From NCBI GenBank assembly GCA_000613465.1, contig BAJA01000001.1, positions 124,001 through 188,000 on the forward strand: DNA of 64,000 bases. The letters run 5' to 3'. The position numbers and the translations under genes are program-made. Numbering within the stretch: the stretch's first letter is position 1; each line of letters starts with the position of its first letter. The stretch comes from Bacteroides nordii WAL 11050 = JCM 12987. Lineage in GTDB: Bacteria; Bacteroidota; Bacteroidia; Bacteroidales; Bacteroidaceae. Below the pieces are notes generated by a model, which was not told the origin of the DNA, made no database searches, and saw only the letters and a program-made list of their open reading frames with translations. This document shows positions 8,278 through 23,945 of this stretch, in pieces.

Positions 8278-8380
8278 GACATTTTTTTTTATACCTGCAA
8301 CAATTAGAAGGAAAAAATGCGAATATTTTTGTTTAAGGTAACTCATCAAAGAAAAACATTTCATGGATGGATTTATTCTT

Positions 8381-8388
8381 TATCTTTG
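8381..8388 (+). promoter_or_regulatory. -7 box for aminotransferase gene
   Basis: TATCTTTG fits TAnnTTTG and lies 31 bp before the ATG at 8420. Confidence 0.7.
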
Positions 8389-8419
8389 TAGCTCAGAAGT
8401 ATAATATAAAAATAAAGAC

Positions 8420-9735
8420 ATGAAAGATACACCTATCAAACAACATCTGATTGATGAAACTATCGAAGAATTTCAGATTGCAGACTTTTCAAAAGCAACC
8501 ATTCGCGAAGTAAAAGCCATTGCAGCCAAAGCTGAAGCAGAATCAGGAATAGAATTTATTAAAATGGAAATGGGCGTACCCGGTCTCCCACCTCAGCTGT
8601 GGGGGTAAAGGCAGAAGTGGAAGCATTGCAAAAAGGGATAGCAAGCCTGTATCCGGATATTAACGGACTTCCGGAACTTAAACAGGAAGCATCACGTTTT
8701 ATTAAAGCATTCATAAATGTAGATTTAAAACCAGAAGGATGTGTACCTGTAACAGGATCCATGCAGGGTACTTTTGCTTCATTTCTAACTTGCAGTCAGT
8801 GTGATGAAAAGAAAGATACCATACTTTTTATTGATCCGGGATTTCCTGTACAAAAACAGCAACTTGTGGTTATGGGACAAAAATACGAGACTTTTGACGT
8901 ATATGATTTCCGTGGAGAAAAGCTGAAAGAGAAGTTAGAAAGTTATTTGCAAAAAGGAAATATATCTGCAATCATCTACTCTAATCCCAACAATCCAAGC
9001 TGGATTTGCCTGGATGATAAAGAACTTAGAATCATAGGAGAACTGGCAACTCAGTATGATGTTATTGTTTTGGAAGACCTCGCCTATTTTGCCATGGACT
9101 TCCGTCAGAATCTCAGCACTCCGTTCCAGACACCTTATCAACCGTCAGTAGCACATTATACAGACAATTATATATTGCTCATCTCCGGTTCTAAAGCATT
9201 CAGTTATGCAGGACAACGTATCGGTGTCAGTTGTATTTCCGATAAGTTATATCACCGCTACTATCCCGGACTCACAAAACGTTATGGTGGAGGAACCTTT
9301 GGAACAGTATTTATCCACCGTGTTCTTTATGCACTATCATCCGGTACCAGTCATTCGGCACAATTTGCTATGGCAGCAATGTTGAAAGCAGCCAATGAAG
9401 GAGAATATAATTTCCTTGATGAAGTGAAAATCTATGGAGAACGGGCAAAGAAGCTAAAAGAAATTTTTCTTCGCCATGGTTTTCATCTTGTATATGATAA
9501 AGATCTGGGTGAACCCATTGCCGATGGTTTCTACTTTACAATTGGTTATCCGGGAATGACAAGCGGAGAATTAGCCAAAGAGTTGATGTATTATGGTGTA
9601 AGTGCTATTTCCCTTGTAACTACCGGGAGCCATCAAGAAGGTCTGCGAGCATGTACTTCTTTTATAAAAGATCATCAATATGAACAATTGGATGAAAGAA
9701 TGAAAATTTTTAAGGAAAATCATCCCATATCATAA
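8420..9735 (+). CDS. PLP-dependent aminotransferase, class I/II (one-base frameshift)
   Basis: The fold-type I aminotransferase is split. The frame from ATG 8420 ends at 8608, and the rest reads from within that overlap to 9735. Adding one base near 8593 restores [20 protein letters not shown] and a 438-residue protein. Features of the family include [17 protein letters not shown], the cofactor-ring Asp region ([14 protein letters not shown]), and the PLP-binding Lys in [15 protein letters not shown]. It would transfer amino groups between an amino acid and a 2-oxoacid in the cytoplasm; the substrate is unknown. Because the frame is otherwise clean, a base-call deletion is more likely than gene death. 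Confidence 0.8.
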
Positions 9736-9806
9736 AAAGTACACACAAAAGTAAAAAAAAGGAGAAGATAGTTTGTTCCTGCGAAATAAATATTTATATT
9801 TATCGC

Positions 9807-10400
9807 ATGAATAATATCAATTCCGACATATTTAAGATACAATCTAATAATGTATTGCCTTCACGGGGAAAGATTCTGATATCAGAACCTTTCCTGTGTG
9901 ATGCAACATTCGGACGTTCGGTAGTATTGCTCGTTGACCATACTGACGAGGGAAGTATGGGATTGATAATGAACAAACAACTCCCTTTGCTGGTGAACGA
10001 TGTCATCAAAGAATTCAAATATCTGGAAGATATACCTCTCTATAAAGGCGGCCCCATAGGGACAGACACACTTTTCTATCTGCATACTTTGCCACATATT
10101 CCCGGAGCGCTCCATGTAAATAAAGGATTATACCTGAACGGAGATTTTGATGCCTTGAAAAAGCATATTTTACAAGGGAATAATATCAACGGAAAAGTAC
10201 GTTTCTTTTTGGGATATTCGGGATGGGAATATGAACAATTAATACAGGAGATCAAGGAAAACACCTGGCTGATTGCCAAAGAAGAAGCCTCTTATCTACT
10301 CAATGGAGAAGCCAAAGATATGTGGAAAAACACACTGGGAAAGTTAGGTAGCAAGTATGAAACCTGGTCTCGCTTTCCACAAGTTCCTTCATTGAATTGA
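9807..10400 (+). CDS. YqgE/AlgH family protein
   Basis: The 197-residue protein has the family's opening ([20 protein letters not shown]), the conserved [11 protein letters not shown] segment, [13 protein letters not shown], and the [13 protein letters not shown] region. YqgE/AlgH proteins are conserved in Gram-negative bacteria, but their biochemical role is unsettled; a link to transcriptional control was proposed in Pseudomonas. It is cytoplasmic with no signal peptide. It follows the aminotransferase by 71 bp, probably with its own promoter, and converges with the GNAT gene, the two stops being only 4 bp apart. Confidence 0.92.
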   Translation: MNNINSDIFKIQSNNVLPSRGKILISEPFLCDATFGRSVVLLVDHTDEGSMGLIMNKQLPLLVNDVIKEFKYLEDIPLYKGGPIGTDTLFYLHTLPHIPGALHVNKGLYLNGDFDALKKHILQGNNINGKVRFFLGYSGWEYEQLIQEIKENTWLIAKEEASYLLNGEAKDMWKNTLGKLGSKYETWSRFPQVPSLN

Positions 10401-10404
10401 TTGA

Positions 10405-10937
10405 TTAACGCTGTCCGAAACGTTGCATCAAGGCAGCATCTTTATATCCCTCTGAGGTTACAATCCAGTCTTTCAATAAGCCACACTGTACAAAACCACA
10501 GGAAGAAAATAATTTCATACTGGCTTCATTCTCTATTGCGACATGAGCATAGAGCTGATGAATTTGCAGAAAATCAAATGCATAATCACACAACAAATTG
10601 AGTGCATCAGAAGCATACCCCTCCCTACGAAAATCAGTGTGTACTGCAATACCTACTGCTCCACGTGAATGCAAAGGAACAAAGTCGGTTACATCAATCG
10701 TTCCAAGGATACGATTGTCTTCACGTCGTATAATCATAAGACGCAATTGCTTATCGGCAAACATATCACTCTGAGACCTTCAATGTACTGGCGTAATACA
10801 TAACGGGAATAAGGCACTGTAAAACTACTTATATCCCACATCAAAGGATCGTTTTCCATTTCGTACATTATATCAATATCTTCTGGTTCTACAGCACGGA
10901 GATAGATACGATCATTTATTAAAAAAGATTGTTTCAT
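10405..10937 (-). CDS. GNAT family N-acetyltransferase (one-base frameshift)
   Basis: Two overlapping frames make one acetyltransferase. The N-terminal part begins at ATG 10937 (MKQSFLINDRIYLRAVEPED) and shifts near 10776; adding one base gives YIEGSQSDMFADKQLRL and a 177-residue protein. The C-terminal part has the acetyl-CoA site GIAVHTDFRREGYASDAL, then HQLYAHVAIENEASMKLFSS and CGFVQCG. It resembles the RimJ/RimL/SpeG-type group that acetylates amino groups of proteins or polyamines. It begins 5 bp after the upstream glycosyltransferase, so the two are probably co-transcribed. Confidence 0.8.
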
Positions 10938-10942
10938 GTTAC

Positions 10943-12129
10943 TTATACATAGTTTTTTTCGGGAGTTACCAATACACAACTCTCAGCATTATATACACCT
11001 AATTGTAAATTCTTTCTTTGGTTATGAACAAGTAAAGAAAGTATCATTGAATAAGAAAAAGCGCTACTATCATATACTACATGTGTAAATTCATCAGAAA
11101 AACTTGATAAAAGCTCAGACTCATTAATAACAGATTTCTCATCTACTATCACAAAGTGATGATGTCCGTTCAACTGATTAGAATTAAAGATAGTGCGAAT
11201 ATTATCTAAATTTTTCTCATTGATAAAAATAAGGAAACAAGGCATATACTCTTTGGTTGGTCGTAATGCAAAAAAACATTTCTTCACACAGACTATAGTC
11301 AATTTCAACCAAGTCTGTATCTTAATTCCCGTCCTAATCATCCAACGATATGGTAAAGGGTAGTGTGAACCATGTTTACGAAAAAATATATCCATTGCAC
11401 CATAAAACACATGCACATATCGATACGATTCTTTAGAGTACTTTCACCTTTATAATGCAAAATTGGATATGGCAGATAATAATTCTTATATCCGGATTTG
11501 GTGATACGACAAGATAAATCAATATCTTCACCATACATAAAAAAATCCTCGTCAAGCAGTCCAGAACGATCTAATGCTTTTTTACGAAGCATCATATAAG
11601 CTCCGGCTAATACAGGGACTGAGTGAATAGAATTTTCATCCAGGCGCGAAAGATAATATCTATCGAATCGAGGATTATTCGGAAAACAACGGTGCATTCC
11701 TGTAAGTTTCCAAAACGAAGTTAATGGAGATGGATATCCTCTTTTCGATTCTGGTAAAAAATGGCCGTCAGGCGCAAGCATCTTTACTCCACAAGCGCCG
11801 GCGTCGGAGTGAGTATCCATAAAGCGAAGTACTTCCACAATATTAGTTGCAGGAAGCAAAGTATCGGGATTCAATAATAATATATATTCTCCTTTAGCTT
11901 TCCGCATCGCCTGATTATTGGCACGTGCAAAGCCTACATTTTCTTCATTATAAATATATGTAAGATTAGGAAAACGTTCTGTTATGTATTCTTTAGAGCC
12001 ATCAGTAGAAGCGTTATCTACCACTACTACTTCTGAAAAAATATCATTAATGGCCTGATAAAGGGATACAAGACATTGTTCCAAATAGTATTTTACATTA
12101 TAATTAACTATAACTACTGTAAGCTTCAT
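10943..12129 (-). CDS. glycosyltransferase family 2 (one-base frameshift)
   Basis: The N-terminal 240 residues are a GT-A fold: VVIVNYNVKYYLEQCLVSLY, VVVVDNASTDGS, NEENVGFARANNQAM, the metal-binding LLLNPDTLLP, and EDFFMYGEDIDLS. The frame then shifts near 11431-11434; adding one base in the AAA run restores ESTLKESYRYVHVFYGAM and continues to 10943, giving 395 residues. The C-terminal 150 residues are a second, membrane-associated part seen in rhamnosyltransferase-like enzymes of Bacteroidetes. It probably adds a sugar to a surface glycan; donor and acceptor are unknown. It lies directly upstream of the GNAT gene. Confidence 0.82.
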
Positions 12130-12153
12130 TCTTCGTTCGTTATATAAAGTTCG

Positions 12154-12580
12154 TTACGAAGGCGTTTTTTCGCCTGGCAAACAAAAAAATGAAGCAGTCA
12201 AAGCACATAAGGCGCAAAGAGCACCGGTACTATTCAATGTCATGTAATAACACAAAAGATTATATATAACAACAAAGTTAAGTAATCCTAAACGTACAAT
12301 ACTCCATAAGGCATATCGACTAAGAGCGACCGGAAAAGTTAGTTTATCAATTTTACGCGTTAACACAAAAGAAAAAAGCTTCATAGAAAAAGGAATACAA
12401 ATAGCCGTGAGTAATATCCCTACCGTTTCGAGAAAATAACAAGTTCTCACATCATCAGCCAATAGCCCAATAGGGAAAAATTCAGTTTCGCCAATAACAA
12501 CCAATAGTATAGTAACCGCCCAAAAGATTATATAACTTATCTTCAATTTTTTTTACAACGCGCTTTATCTGTTTCTCCAT
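12154..12580 (-). CDS. small membrane protein of unknown function (probable homopolymer frameshift near start)
   Basis: As written the frame can only begin at TTG 12546 (MKISYIIFWAVTI). Removing one A from the A8 run at 12547-12554 links it to ATG 12580 (MEKQIKRVVKKLKISY), giving a 141-residue protein with a basic N-terminal tail. Four hydrophobic segments are visible (around ISYIIFWAVTILLVV, VGILLTAICIPFS, WSIVRLGLLNFVVIYNLL, and ALCALCALTASFF), so it is an inner-membrane protein. I do not recognise a characterised family. It sits between recR and a glycosyltransferase, all minus strand, 24-27 bp apart. Confidence 0.6.
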
Positions 12581-12607
12581 TTTAATATCTGTTTCTTTTA
12601 TTAAAAA

Positions 12608-13225
12608 CTATACAGTTCCTGTAAATACCGTCCGGTTAACAATGCTTCGTCCCAATGTCACCTCATCGGTATACTCTAACTCGTCACCTATAGAAACGCC
12701 ACGGGCAAGTACACTCAACTTAACACCCATTCTTTCGAGCTTACGGTAGATATAAAAATTGGTCGTATCTCCTTCCATGGTGGTGCTCAGGGCAAGTATA
12801 ACTTCTTTTATTCCTCCGTCTGCTACACGTTGCACAAGGCTATCTATCTGAAGATCACTGGGGCCTACTCCATCCATAGGCGAGATAACACCTCCCAGCA
12901 CATGATATAATCCACGGAATTGCTGAGTTCCCTCTACCGCCATTACATCCCGAATATTCTCTACCACACAGATTGTTGAAGCATCACGGGCGGGATTGGC
13001 GCAAATCTGGCAGGTATCTGTGTCGGATATATTATGACATACATGGCAATACTTCACCTCGCGTTTCAATGTGATAATTGAGTTTCCAAAAGCTTCAACG
13101 GTAGCGCTGTCTTGCCGCAGCAGGTGAAGCACCAGTCTCATAGCAGTCTTTCGTCCTATTCCGGGAAGTTTGGAAAACTCTCCGACTGCCTTTTCAAGCA
13201 GCACAGAAGGATATTGTTGGTTCAT
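12608..13225 (-). CDS. recR: recombination mediator protein RecR
   Basis: The 205-residue protein has the full RecR order: an N-terminal helix-hairpin-helix ([20 protein letters not shown]), a four-Cys zinc site ([16 protein letters not shown]), a Toprim domain ([14 protein letters not shown], then [12 protein letters not shown]), and a Walker-B-like C-terminus (TLGRSIVNR). RecR with RecO loads RecA on gapped DNA during recombinational repair. The length is typical. It is the first gene of a minus-strand group reaching down to the GNAT gene, and a TATCTTTG box lies 30 bp upstream. Confidence 0.97.
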   Translation of the reverse strand: MNQQYPSVLLEKAVGEFSKLPGIGRKTAMRLVLHLLRQDSATVEAFGNSIITLKREVKYCHVCHNISDTDTCQICANPARDASTICVVENIRDVMAVEGTQQFRGLYHVLGGVISPMDGVGPSDLQIDSLVQRVADGGIKEVILALSTTMEGDTTNFYIYRKLERMGVKLSVLARGVSIGDELEYTDEVTLGRSIVNRTVFTGTV

Positions 13226-13254
13226 ATATTTCTAACTGAATCTATTATTCAGTG

Positions 13255-13262
13255 CAAAGATA
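13255..13262 (-). promoter_or_regulatory. -7 box for recR group
   Basis: TATCTTTG on the minus strand, 29 bp upstream of the recR start. Confidence 0.7.
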
Positions 13263-13314
13263 CTTATTATTTGCAGATAGAAAAAGCCCGTCACGTGAAT
13301 TGCGAAATAAATTG

Positions 13315-13322
13315 TACCTTTG
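13315..13322 (+). promoter_or_regulatory. -7 box very close to SSS transporter start
   Basis: TACCTTTG lies only 8 bp before the ATG at 13331, so the transcript would be nearly leaderless. Confidence 0.6.
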
Positions 13323-13330
13323 CGCCCGTT

Positions 13331-14806
13331 ATGAGAATACTTGTCACTATTATATGCTACTTTGCAGTACTGCTACTGATAGCCCGCCTTACCGGAAAAG
13401 GAAAAAGAAGCGGTTCGGATGCTGCATTCTTCCGGGGAGAGAACCGGTCACCGTGGTATATCGTCTCTTTCGGGATGATCGGTGCCAGCATATCGGGAGT
13501 AACCTTTGTCTCTGTACCCGGTATGGTGCGAAGTATGGACATGACGTATATGCAAACAGTTTTCGGCTTTTTCTTCGGTTATCTGGTGGTAGCACACGTG
13601 TTACTTCCATTATATTACCGGCTCAATCTGACAAGTATCTACAGTTATCTCGGCACACGAATCGGACCACGAACTTACCGTACAGGTTCTTTCTTTTTCT
13701 TATTGTCCCGTATGTTAGGTACAGCTGCCAAAATGTATCTGGTTTGCCTCATTCTTCATACTTATGTATTCGGTAACATGGGTATACCCTTCTGGATGAT
13801 TGCTGCCGGATCCGTGGCACTGGTCTGGATATATACGCATAAAAGTGGTATAAAAACGATTGTCTGGACAGATACTTTACAAACCTTCTGCCTGATAGCA
13901 GCGTTAATCTGCATCATCTATATCACCATACAAAAGTTGGATTTAGGAGGAAACAGCATAATACAGCTTATCAGCAACAACCCACATAGCCGTATATTCA
14001 TATTTGATGACTGGATGTCACGACAGAATTTTTTCAAGCAATTCCTGAGTGGCATTTTCATTGTAATTGTGATGACGGGGTTGGATCAAGACATGATGCA
14101 GAAAAATCTTTCCTGCAAAAACCTGCGCGAGGCACAAAAGAATATGTATTGTTACGGGTTTTCTTTCATCCCGCTGAATCTCCTGTTTCTTTGCTTGGGG
14201 ATCCTTCTGTTGACATTGGCAGGACAAATGAACCTTATCCTCCCGGAAGTGAATGACGATATACTTCCGATGTTTGCCACACAAGGATATCTGGGGCAAA
14301 CAGTACTTGTACTCTTCACAATCGGTATCATTGCAGCGGCGTTCAGTAATTCCGATTCCGCACTGACTGCAATGACTACCAGTGTATGTGTAGACCTTCT
14401 TGACACAAATAAAGATATAGAAGAAGTAGCTCGGCAACGACGTGGAAGAGTACACATTATACTATCTGTGATACTCATTTTCTTCATCTGCCTGGTAGAA
14501 GCACTCAACAGTAAAAGTGTGATCGATGCTATTTATATCATTGCTTCCTATACGTATGGCCCGCTATTGGGAATGTTTGCTTTCGGACTATTTACACACA
14601 GAACCACCCGGGACCGGTGGGTACCGTTTATAGCAGTAGCTTCTCCGCTAATATGCTATGCCCTCGATTGTTTCGCAATGCAGAGGTATGGATATAAGTT
14701 CGGGTATGAGTTGCTAATGTTGAACGGAATACTTACTTTTGCAGGGATGTACGCTTTATCTTCAAATGAAATAATTAACAAAGAATATGGAAATATCAAA
14801 CGCTGA
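13331..14806 (+). CDS. sodium:solute symporter (SSS family)
   Basis: This is a 491-residue inner-membrane transporter with about thirteen hydrophobic helices. The N-terminus has a membrane helix and the SSS segment [20 protein letters not shown] with [16 protein letters not shown]. The Na+ site helices TM1 and TM8 are recognisable, the latter as [17 protein letters not shown]. It would import a small organic solute with Na+; the substrate is not predictable. ATG 13331 was chosen over a longer frame because it fits family N-termini and sits after a -7 box. The 3' end overlaps engB by 20 bp, so the two genes are co-transcribed. Confidence 0.92.
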   Translation: MRILVTIICYFAVLLLIARLTGKGKRSGSDAAFFRGENRSPWYIVSFGMIGASISGVTFVSVPGMVRSMDMTYMQTVFGFFFGYLVVAHVLLPLYYRLNLTSIYSYLGTRIGPRTYRTGSFFFLLSRMLGTAAKMYLVCLILHTYVFGNMGIPFWMIAAGSVALVWIYTHKSGIKTIVWTDTLQTFCLIAALICIIYITIQKLDLGGNSIIQLISNNPHSRIFIFDDWMSRQNFFKQFLSGIFIVIVMTGLDQDMMQKNLSCKNLREAQKNMYCYGFSFIPLNLLFLCLGILLLTLAGQMNLILPEVNDDILPMFATQGYLGQTVLVLFTIGIIAAAFSNSDSALTAMTTSVCVDLLDTNKDIEEVARQRRGRVHIILSVILIFFICLVEALNSKSVIDAIYIIASYTYGPLLGMFAFGLFTHRTTRDRWVPFIAVASPLICYALDCFAMQRYGYKFGYELLMLNGILTFAGMYALSSNEIINKEYGNIKR

Positions 14807-15392
14807 ATTTATTGTTAGTAACACGGACGTGAAAAAATGTCCGCCCGGGCATCTTCCTGAATATGCTTTCATAGGGCGCTCCAATGTAGGTAAATCCAGC
14901 CTTATTAATATGCTGACCGGCCGGAAGGGGTTGGCTATGACATCAGCTACTCCCGGGAAAACAATGCTCATCAATCACTTCCTAATCAACGATAGCTGGT
15001 ACATCGTCGATCTTCCGGGTTACGGTTATGCCCGTCGCGGAATGAAAGGTCAGGAACAGATTCGTACCATCATCGAAGACTATATCCTGGAACGTGAACA
15101 GATGACAAATCTCTTTTTGCTAATAGACTCCCGCCTGGAGCCACAGAAGATAGATATGGAGTTTATGGAATGGTTGGGTGAAAATGGAATACCATTCTCC
15201 ATCATATTCACCAAAGCAGATAAGCTGAAAGGCGGACGTTTAAAGATGAATATCAACGCATATATACGCGAACTTCGCAAACAGTGGGAAGAGCTCCCCC
15301 CCTATTTCGTATCCTCTTCGGAAGACCGGATGGGACGTACGGAAATATTAGATTATATAGAAAGTATCAACAAAGAAGTTAATTCAAAATAG
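14787..15392 (+). CDS. engB: ribosome biogenesis GTP-binding protein EngB/YsxC
   Basis: This 201-residue TRAFAC-class GTPase has G1 GRSNVGKSS, switch region [15 protein letters not shown]3 [10 protein letters not shown]4 TKADKL and G5 SSSED in order. YsxC/EngB is needed for assembly of the large ribosomal subunit and is essential in several bacteria. Length matches the family. Its start lies inside the symporter gene, and a DUF4923 gene follows 10 bp later. Confidence 0.96.
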   Translation: MEISNAEFIVSNTDVKKCPPGHLPEYAFIGRSNVGKSSLINMLTGRKGLAMTSATPGKTMLINHFLINDSWYIVDLPGYGYARRGMKGQEQIRTIIEDYILEREQMTNLFLLIDSRLEPQKIDMEFMEWLGENGIPFSIIFTKADKLKGGRLKMNINAYIRELRKQWEELPPYFVSSSEDRMGRTEILDYIESINKEVNSK

Positions 15393-15402
15393 ACAAATTA
15401 GA

Positions 15403-15999
15403 ATGAAAAAGTATGTTTTATCGCTGGCAGTCGTGTCGGCCTTATTGCTTGTTACAACGAATGTACAGGCACAATCATGGAAAGATTTATTTAATAAAGA
15501 CAACATCGAAAAAGTAGTAAATGCCGTAACTGGTAATCAAACGATAGATATGACTGGAACCTGGACATATAGCGGTTCGGCTATTGAGTTCGAATCAGAT
15601 AACCTGTTACAGAAGGCAGGTGGTGCAGCAGCGGCGGCCGTTGCAGAAAAGAAACTGGACGAGCAGTTGGCAAAAGTCGGTATTAAAGACGGACAGGTCA
15701 GCTTTACTTTCAATGCGGACAGTACTTTTACAAGTACAGTAGGAAAACGTACTATGACAGGAACTTATTCATATGATGCTACAGACAAAGTTGTACACCT
15801 AAGATACTTCAAGTTGCTGAATATGAATGCAAAGGTAAACTGTACAAGTACCAATATGGATCTGCTGTTCAACTCTGACAAACTATTGAAACTGATTGCA
15901 TTTATATCAAGTAAAAGTAGTAGTACAACTCTTAAAACAATCAGTTCACTGGCAGATAGCTATGACGGAATGATGCTGGGGTTTGCATTGAAGAAATAA
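15403..15999 (+). CDS. DUF4923 family exported protein
   Basis: A 198-residue protein with a clear signal peptide (residues 1-23, cleavage after VQA) and the start QSWKDLFNKDNIEKVVNAVTG typical of DUF4923. A lipocalin-like pattern of short beta-strands follows (MTGTWTYSGSAIEFES, FTFNADSTFTSTV). The central Ala-rich helix (KAGGAAAAAVAEKKL) is also conserved. The family is abundant in Bacteroidales and has no proven function. It is exported to the periplasm. It is the last gene of the unit with the symporter and engB, and a strong terminator follows. Confidence 0.85.
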   Translation: MKKYVLSLAVVSALLLVTTNVQAQSWKDLFNKDNIEKVVNAVTGNQTIDMTGTWTYSGSAIEFESDNLLQKAGGAAAAAVAEKKLDEQLAKVGIKDGQVSFTFNADSTFTSTVGKRTMTGTYSYDATDKVVHLRYFKLLNMNAKVNCTSTNMDLLFNSDKLLKLIAFISSKSSSTTLKTISSLADSYDGMMLGFALKK

Positions 16000-16014
16000 A
16001 CCATTGACAAACAG

Positions 16015-16060
16015 AAAAGTGCCGGTTGCATATTAACCAAATGTAACCGGCACTTTTTTA
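16015..16060 (+). terminator. intrinsic terminator after DUF4923 gene
   Basis: A 13-bp stem (16015-16027 with 16045-16057, core AGTGCCGGTT) with a 17-nt loop is followed by TTTTTTATT. Confidence 0.9.
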
Positions 16061-16082
16061 TTAGCCAAAATTCATGGAAAGT

Positions 16083-16136
16083 TGTGTTTCCCGCACAGGG
16101 AAGTGCGTTAGGCGATGATTGCTGAATGGAAACACA
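16083..16136. repeat. inverted repeat TGTGTTTCC/GGAAACACA
   Basis: Perfect 9-bp arms (16083-16091 and 16128-16136) enclose a 36-bp centre with a smaller CCCGCACAGGGAAGTGCG self-complementary part. It lies between two convergent genes, beyond the terminator of the first. Confidence 0.45.
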
Positions 16137-16158
16137 GGACGAACGCAGACTTTTACTC

Positions 16159-17292
16159 TTAATCTACTACTCCGAAACGATACACACAATGACTGTAATA
16201 TTTCTCTCCGGGACGAAGTACTGTAGACGGGAATTGTGGTTTATTAGGGCTATCTGTAAAATGTTGCGTCTCCAGACAAACGGCCGTACGCTTCTGATAA
16301 GCAATCCCCTTCTTTCCTACCATTGCACCACGCAATCCGTTTGCCGTATATACCTGCAAACCAGGTTCTGTAGTATAAACCTCCATACTACGTCCGCTTT
16401 TTGTATCTATTAGACGAGCTGCCAGCTTTGTATCATCTCCGTTCGTATTCAACACCCAATTATGATCATATCCTTTCACAATATTCAGTTGCATTACATT
16501 TTCATTAATACGTTCACCAATTAAATGAGGAGTGGTAAAATCAAAAGGTGTTCCCGCTACCGGCAGGATCTCTCCCGTAACACATTTCAACGAATCATAA
16601 GGAGTATACATATCCGCATTGATATAAAGAGACTGATCTTCAACTGTCGTATCAAAATCACCGGAGATATTAAAGAAGGAGTGATGTGACAGATTAATAA
16701 CAGTAGGTTTATCTGTTTCCGCTTCGTAATGAATATCCAGTTCGTTGTCATTGGTCACCACAAAAATAACATGTACCTGTAAATTACCGGGAAATCCGTT
16801 CTCCCCATCCGGAGAAAATAAACTTAATTTCAGTGCATTTTCATCCAGCTGTTCTGCCTGCCATATTTTAGACGCAAACCCCGGATCTCCTCCATGAGCA
16901 CAATGTTCTCCGGTATTAGGAACAAGATGGTATGTAATAGAATCCAACGTAAAGGTAGAATACATGATTCTACCGATATATCGTCCGATGGTAGCACCAA
17001 AGTTCTGTTTCTTAGCAAGATACTCAGCAATAGTAGGATATCCACATACAATGTCCTCCATTTTCCCATTACGATCCGGTACCATTAACGATACGACTCT
17101 TCCACCGTAGTTTGTAATACAAACCTCCATTCCATTCTGGTTCTTAAGCACATACAAATTTGTCAATTGTCCGTCTACTTCCGTCTGAAAGTCCCGTACA
17201 TCCAGACCGGAAAGTGTCATCTCTTTTTCTTTTCTACAAGATGTACACAGCAGTAAAATAAAAGCTATAAAAATGATACTTCTACTATTCAT
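16159..17292 (-). CDS. galM: aldose 1-epimerase (galactose mutarotase), lipoprotein form
   Basis: The 377-residue protein has a lipoprotein signal (LLLCTSC, lipidated Cys19) followed by the GalM beta-sandwich. Seen in order are NYGGRVVSLMVPDRNG, GATIGRYIGRI, the catalytic-His regions GEHCAHGGDPGF and NLSHHSFFNISG, and the catalytic Glu in VCLETQHFTDSPN. It interconverts alpha and beta anomers of aldoses such as galactose; the lipid anchor places it outside the cytoplasm. A beta-galactosidase lies nearby on the other strand, which would supply galactose. A TATCTTTG box is 34 bp upstream. Confidence 0.93.
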   Translation of the reverse strand: MNSRSIIFIAFILLLCTSCRKEKEMTLSGLDVRDFQTEVDGQLTNLYVLKNQNGMEVCITNYGGRVVSLMVPDRNGKMEDIVCGYPTIAEYLAKKQNFGATIGRYIGRIMYSTFTLDSITYHLVPNTGEHCAHGGDPGFASKIWQAEQLDENALKLSLFSPDGENGFPGNLQVHVIFVVTNDNELDIHYEAETDKPTVINLSHHSFFNISGDFDTTVEDQSLYINADMYTPYDSLKCVTGEILPVAGTPFDFTTPHLIGERINENVMQLNIVKGYDHNWVLNTNGDDTKLAARLIDTKSGRSMEVYTTEPGLQVYTANGLRGAMVGKKGIAYQKRTAVCLETQHFTDSPNKPQFPSTVLRPGEKYYSHCVYRFGVVD

Positions 17293-17326
17293 AAGCTATT
17301 GTTCGTCTTTTTTTAATACTATTTCG

Positions 17327-17334
17327 CAAAGATA
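17327..17334 (-). promoter_or_regulatory. -7 box for galM
   Basis: TATCTTTG on the minus strand, 34 bp upstream of the galM start. Confidence 0.7.
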
Positions 17335-17359
17335 CGGCATTATTTTTAAAAAAAAGCTC

Positions 17360-17367
17360 TACCTTTG
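17360..17367 (+). promoter_or_regulatory. -7 box for DUF1573 gene
   Basis: TACCTTTG lies 30 bp before ATG 17398; with the box at 17327 it forms a divergent promoter region. Confidence 0.7.
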
Positions 17368-17397
17368 TCATTCATAAACCATAAAAAGGAAATGAAT

Positions 17398-17790
17398 ATG
17401 AAAAAAATAGCATTATTCGTTGCAATGTTGGTAATAGGAATCAGTTATGCATCTGCTCAAACTGCCGACATTAAGTTTGATAAAACCACTCATGATTTCG
17501 GAACATTTTCAGAAAACAATCCGGTTGTATCCTGCGTATTTACTTTCACTAATATCGGTGATGCTCCTTTGGTTATTCATCAGGCTGTAGCATCCTGCGG
17601 ATGTACGGTGCCCGACTATACAAAAGAACCGATCCTTCCGGGAAAAACAGGAACGATCAAGGTTACTTACAACGGAACAGGTAAATACCCCGGACACTTC
17701 AAGAAATCAATAACTCTTCGCACAAATGCTAAAACAGAAATGCTGCGTTTGTATATTGAAGGTAATATGACAGCAAAAGATGCCAAATAA
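17398..17790 (+). CDS. DUF1573 domain exported protein
   Basis: A 130-residue protein with a signal peptide (MKKIALFVAMLVIGISYASA) and one DUF1573 domain: FDKTTHDFGTFSENNPV, FTNIGDAPLVI, and the conserved ASCGCTVPDY and PGKTGTIKVTYN segments, an Ig-like (ASH-type) beta-sandwich. Function is not established; many Bacteroidetes carry several copies in the periplasm. ATG 17398 was preferred over ATG 17392 because AAAAGGA then sits at a better spacing. A strong terminator follows, so it is a single-gene unit. Confidence 0.9.
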   Translation: MKKIALFVAMLVIGISYASAQTADIKFDKTTHDFGTFSENNPVVSCVFTFTNIGDAPLVIHQAVASCGCTVPDYTKEPILPGKTGTIKVTYNGTGKYPGHFKKSITLRTNAKTEMLRLYIEGNMTAKDAK

Positions 17791-17811
17791 GAAAAAATAG
17801 ACAACAACAGT

Positions 17812-17842
17812 AAGGAGAATCTTTCGATTCTCCTTTTTTTTT
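17812..17842 (+). terminator. intrinsic terminator
   Basis: A perfect 10-bp stem (AAGGAGAATC 17812-17821 with its complement 17826-17835), TTTC loop, and a run of T's. Confidence 0.93.
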
Positions 17843-17905
17843 GCTTTCTTTGATGCATATTTACAGAATACATAATTAAACACATTAAATATTTATATAG
17901 AAACT

Positions 17906-23155
<5,250 letters not shown>

Positions 23156-23157
23156 TA

Positions 23158-23937
23158 ATGAAAACAATCAGTTCATTTTTACTGGCCGCCTGTTTATCAG
23201 GTGGCCCGGTTGCAGCGCAACAGGAAACAAATCTTATGCTAACCAATGCTCAGACATTCATCGATACTCCATACACTGCCCACACGCTGGAAATGGATGA
23301 CGAAGAAGATCTTATTATCAATTGCGACGAAGTAGACTGCACCACTCTTGTAGAATATGTGCTTGCCATGTCTCTCTGCCCCACCCAGGGTAAAGATATG
23401 CGTGAGGGTGATTTCGCAGAGAATTTGCAACGCATCCGGTATCGTGACGGAAAGATTGACGGATACACTTCACGTTTACACTACATTGCCGATTGGATAA
23501 ACAACGGAGTACGTGAAGGAATCATGGAAGATGTAACCGCTGCCAATAGCCCATATACACAGAAATTATCCCTCTCATACATGTCTACTCATCCGCAACA
23601 GTATAAACAGCTTGCTAACTCCCCGGCCAATGTCAGTAAAATGGCAGGTTATGAAAAAGCGTTGACAGGACAGGAAGTTCATTGGTTACCCAAAGATGCA
23701 TTGCCCGTAACGGGACTTTCCTGGATTAAAAACGGAGACATCATCGCCATTACTACAAACACCCCGGGATTGGATGTGGCTCATATGGGGATTGCCATTT
23801 ATATAAAGGGCAATCTATGTATGCTTCATGCCTCTTCTTCAAAAGGAAAAGTATTAGTAGAAAAACTTGCACTGAGCCGTCTGCTCGACCGTAACAACAG
23901 TTGGACAGGAATACGCGTTATCAGAATGAAAAAATAA
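23158..23937 (+). CDS. DUF1460 exported peptidase-like protein
   Basis: The 259-residue protein has a signal peptide (cleavage near VAA-QQ) and a DUF1460 domain, an NlpC/P60-related fold. The probable catalytic Cys lies in CDEVDCTTLVEYVLAM, the His in GLDVAHMGIAIY. Structures in this family suggest amidase or peptidase action on peptidoglycan fragments, but the substrate here is unknown. It starts 3 bp after the beta-galactosidase stop and is followed 9 bp later by an SGNH hydrolase, all three exported. Confidence 0.85.
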   Translation: MKTISSFLLAACLSGGPVAAQQETNLMLTNAQTFIDTPYTAHTLEMDDEEDLIINCDEVDCTTLVEYVLAMSLCPTQGKDMREGDFAENLQRIRYRDGKIDGYTSRLHYIADWINNGVREGIMEDVTAANSPYTQKLSLSYMSTHPQQYKQLANSPANVSKMAGYEKALTGQEVHWLPKDALPVTGLSWIKNGDIIAITTNTPGLDVAHMGIAIYIKGNLCMLHASSSKGKVLVEKLALSRLLDRNNSWTGIRVIRMKK

Positions 23938-23945
23938 AAACAACG

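Noticed and set aside
14018-14508. Minus-strand frames inside the SSS transporter
   Set aside because: They are antisense to conserved transmembrane helices and look like reverse-frame artefacts.
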